Below are positions 62,995 through 64,000 of a stretch of 64,000 bases of DNA, in pieces (within the stretch, counting starts at the first letter, position 1; each line of letters opens with the position of its first letter). The stretch lies in assembly GCF_000300815.1 (NCBI RefSeq), contig NZ_AMRX01000006.1, positions 434,001 through 498,000 of the forward strand. Direction: 5' to 3'. Below the pieces are notes generated by a model. That model ran no database searches. It saw nothing but the letters and a program-made list of their open reading frames with translations, and was not told the DNA's origin. Source of the stretch: Gayadomonas joobiniege G7 (GTDB lineage Bacteria > Pseudomonadota > Gammaproteobacteria > Enterobacterales > Alteromonadaceae). Made by a program: the position numbers and the translations under genes.

Positions 62995-64000
62995 CTAAAA
63001 CTGCGGAAAATCGCTTGATTTAACGCTGGTGCCAGCTCTAAATACGCGGTCTTTTAGCCAAGTTGTACTGCCTTCCCACGCACCGCGCGCGATCGGCGAA
63101 TTTCCGGTTACGCCGTTAATGTAAGTTCCGTTTGAGTTTTGCGCCGAGCCAGCATACAACTTAAAGTTACCTGCGGCGGGATCTTGAAAGTTATTGCCGT
63201 ATTGGGTGTCGGTAAAGTTGGTATTGTGACTTTCACTAAAATTGTAATTATACGGAGCATTGGCAATTTGGCTCGCAAAAGCGCTTAAACTGTACTCGGT
63301 AATTTTAGAAATGTTACCAGTGGCTTCAGCTTTGTGCTGCGGAAGCGTCAAGTTAACATAGGTGCCACTTAGTTTGTGTGCTTTGTTTGCCACCATAATG
63401 TTATTTTTAAAGTGAGCATTGTTTATTAATCCATGAATGTTTTTATTTGTATCTGAGTGGTGCCAGATATTTAAAAAGCTATCGTAGTTGTAAAATGTAT
63501 TATTAAAATATTCAATTTTGCGTGTCATGCTACGTGAACGTGGACCTAAATAAATAATACTTCCGTCTGGCTCTATTGCCGTACCAGAGGTTTTACGTGT
63601 ATAACCAGTACCACGGATATTGTAGATAAGATTGTGGTGCACGCTATAGTTATCTACGTCTTCTAAATATAAAGCTTTTACGGTTTGACGGTTATAAACA
63701 GGTTTAGTATCCATCGCTGGAATACCATGAATGTCTCTAATAATGTTGTAGGCAATTTGAGTGTTTTTAAGATCCAGGTAATTTGTTTGACCTGTGCTTG
63801 TCATCATAATTGAACCTGCATCTTCACCCATTGCCATGGCTTCATACATTAGGTTGTCGGTGATGGTTGATTTAACAGGTGCTGTGGTTCTAATATGAAA
63901 ACGTGATGAACGGCCCAATGTATTTTGTGTTATTTGGGTGTTTTCGCCTTCGTTAAAAATCGAAACGGTAAACTGACCCAGCCAGCCAATATCTTCGATT
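62995..64000 (-). CDS. Right-handed beta-helix protein, 5' part outside the window
   Basis: This is the C-terminal part (at least 335 residues) of a larger protein; the frame is open to the window end. The sequence shows repeated short beta rungs with Asn ladders (NTQIAYNIIRDIHGI, NYSVHHNLIYNIRG, KIEYFNNTFYNYDSFLNIW, NNAHFKNNIMVAN), typical of a right-handed parallel beta-helix as in pectate-lyase-like and alginate-lyase (PL6-like) enzymes. The segment DLKNTQIAY and the QDPAAGNFKL motif fit this class. A polysaccharide-degrading or binding role is inferred; catalytic residues cannot be assigned from the C-terminal part. Confidence 0.75.
   Translation of the reverse strand, partial: IEDIGWLGQFTVSIFNEGENTQITQNTLGRSSRFHIRTTAPVKSTITDNLMYEAMAMGEDAGSIMMTSTGQTNYLDLKNTQIAYNIIRDIHGIPAMDTKPVYNRQTVKALYLEDVDNYSVHHNLIYNIRGTGYTRKTSGTAIEPDGSIIYLGPRSRSMTRKIEYFNNTFYNYDSFLNIWHHSDTNKNIHGLINNAHFKNNIMVANKAHKLSGTYVNLTLPQHKAEATGNISKITEYSLSAFASQIANAPYNYNFSESHNTNFTDTQYGNNFQDPAAGNFKLYAGSAQNSNGTYINGVTGNSPIARGAWEGSTTWLKDRVFRAGTSVKSSDFPQF

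Overview
The window looks like chromosomal DNA of a marine gammaproteobacterium of the Alteromonadales type. This is inferred from two large TonB-dependent receptors, an AlgA/ManC-type mannose enzyme, a YjbH-type outer-membrane exopolysaccharide protein, a cobalamin-riboswitch-controlled btuB gene, a right-handed beta-helix protein of the polysaccharide-lyase type, and gene spaces packed with GTAG-type REP palindromes. The species cannot be fixed from the sequence alone.

Layout. 1-22.4 kb is a mosaic of housekeeping and envelope genes: a RES-domain toxin cut by the window edge, a TonB receptor, a B12-uptake operon (riboswitch, btuB, beta-propeller lipoprotein), a chemotaxis receptor, a porin plus PstS-like protein, an aromatic aminotransferase, a glutaredoxin-MauE fusion, a CpdB-type nucleotidase, a beta-CASP RNase-like hydrolase and a Nudix protein. 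The spaces between them carry REP palindromes, including a 7 x 51-bp array, a 5 x 58-bp array, a 314-bp tandem duplication and three copies of a 109-bp structured element. 22.5-58.0 kb is one large Wzx/Wzy-type exopolysaccharide or capsule locus: sugar-nucleotide genes (UDP-uronate epimerase, ugd, manC, manB, galU), export and control (wza, wzb, wzc, YjbH), flippase, polymerase, about six glycosyltransferases, a WcaJ-type initiating transferase, a pyruvyltransferase, three acyltransferases, a thiamine-diphosphate enzyme with an SDR reductase, and a three-gene unit (twin-arginine small protein, GMC flavoprotein, membrane cytochrome c). 58.3-64 kb holds a tandem pair of unknown paralogues, an unknown membrane protein between direct repeats, an IS110-family element inserted in a REP, and the 3' part of a beta-helix gene.

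How it works together. GDP-mannose, UDP-glucose and UDP-uronates are made locally. WcaJ loads the first sugar on undecaprenyl phosphate, the glycosyltransferases extend it, and acyl and pyruvyl groups decorate it. Wzx/Wzy flip and polymerise the unit, and Wza/Wzb/Wzc export the polymer under tyrosine-phosphorylation control. The GMC/cytochrome module suggests an additional respiratory-chain-linked periplasmic oxidation step inside the polysaccharide locus.

Most notable. The IS110-family element (61609-62816, minus strand) sits exactly at the CT of the CTAC foot of a REP. Its 5' non-coding region folds like a bridge RNA, and short matches to both target halves and both element ends can be read from the sequence in the positions expected for the four guides. 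Second are the GMC/Tat/cytochrome module, and two families of intergenic palindromes whose stems change by compensatory base pairs.
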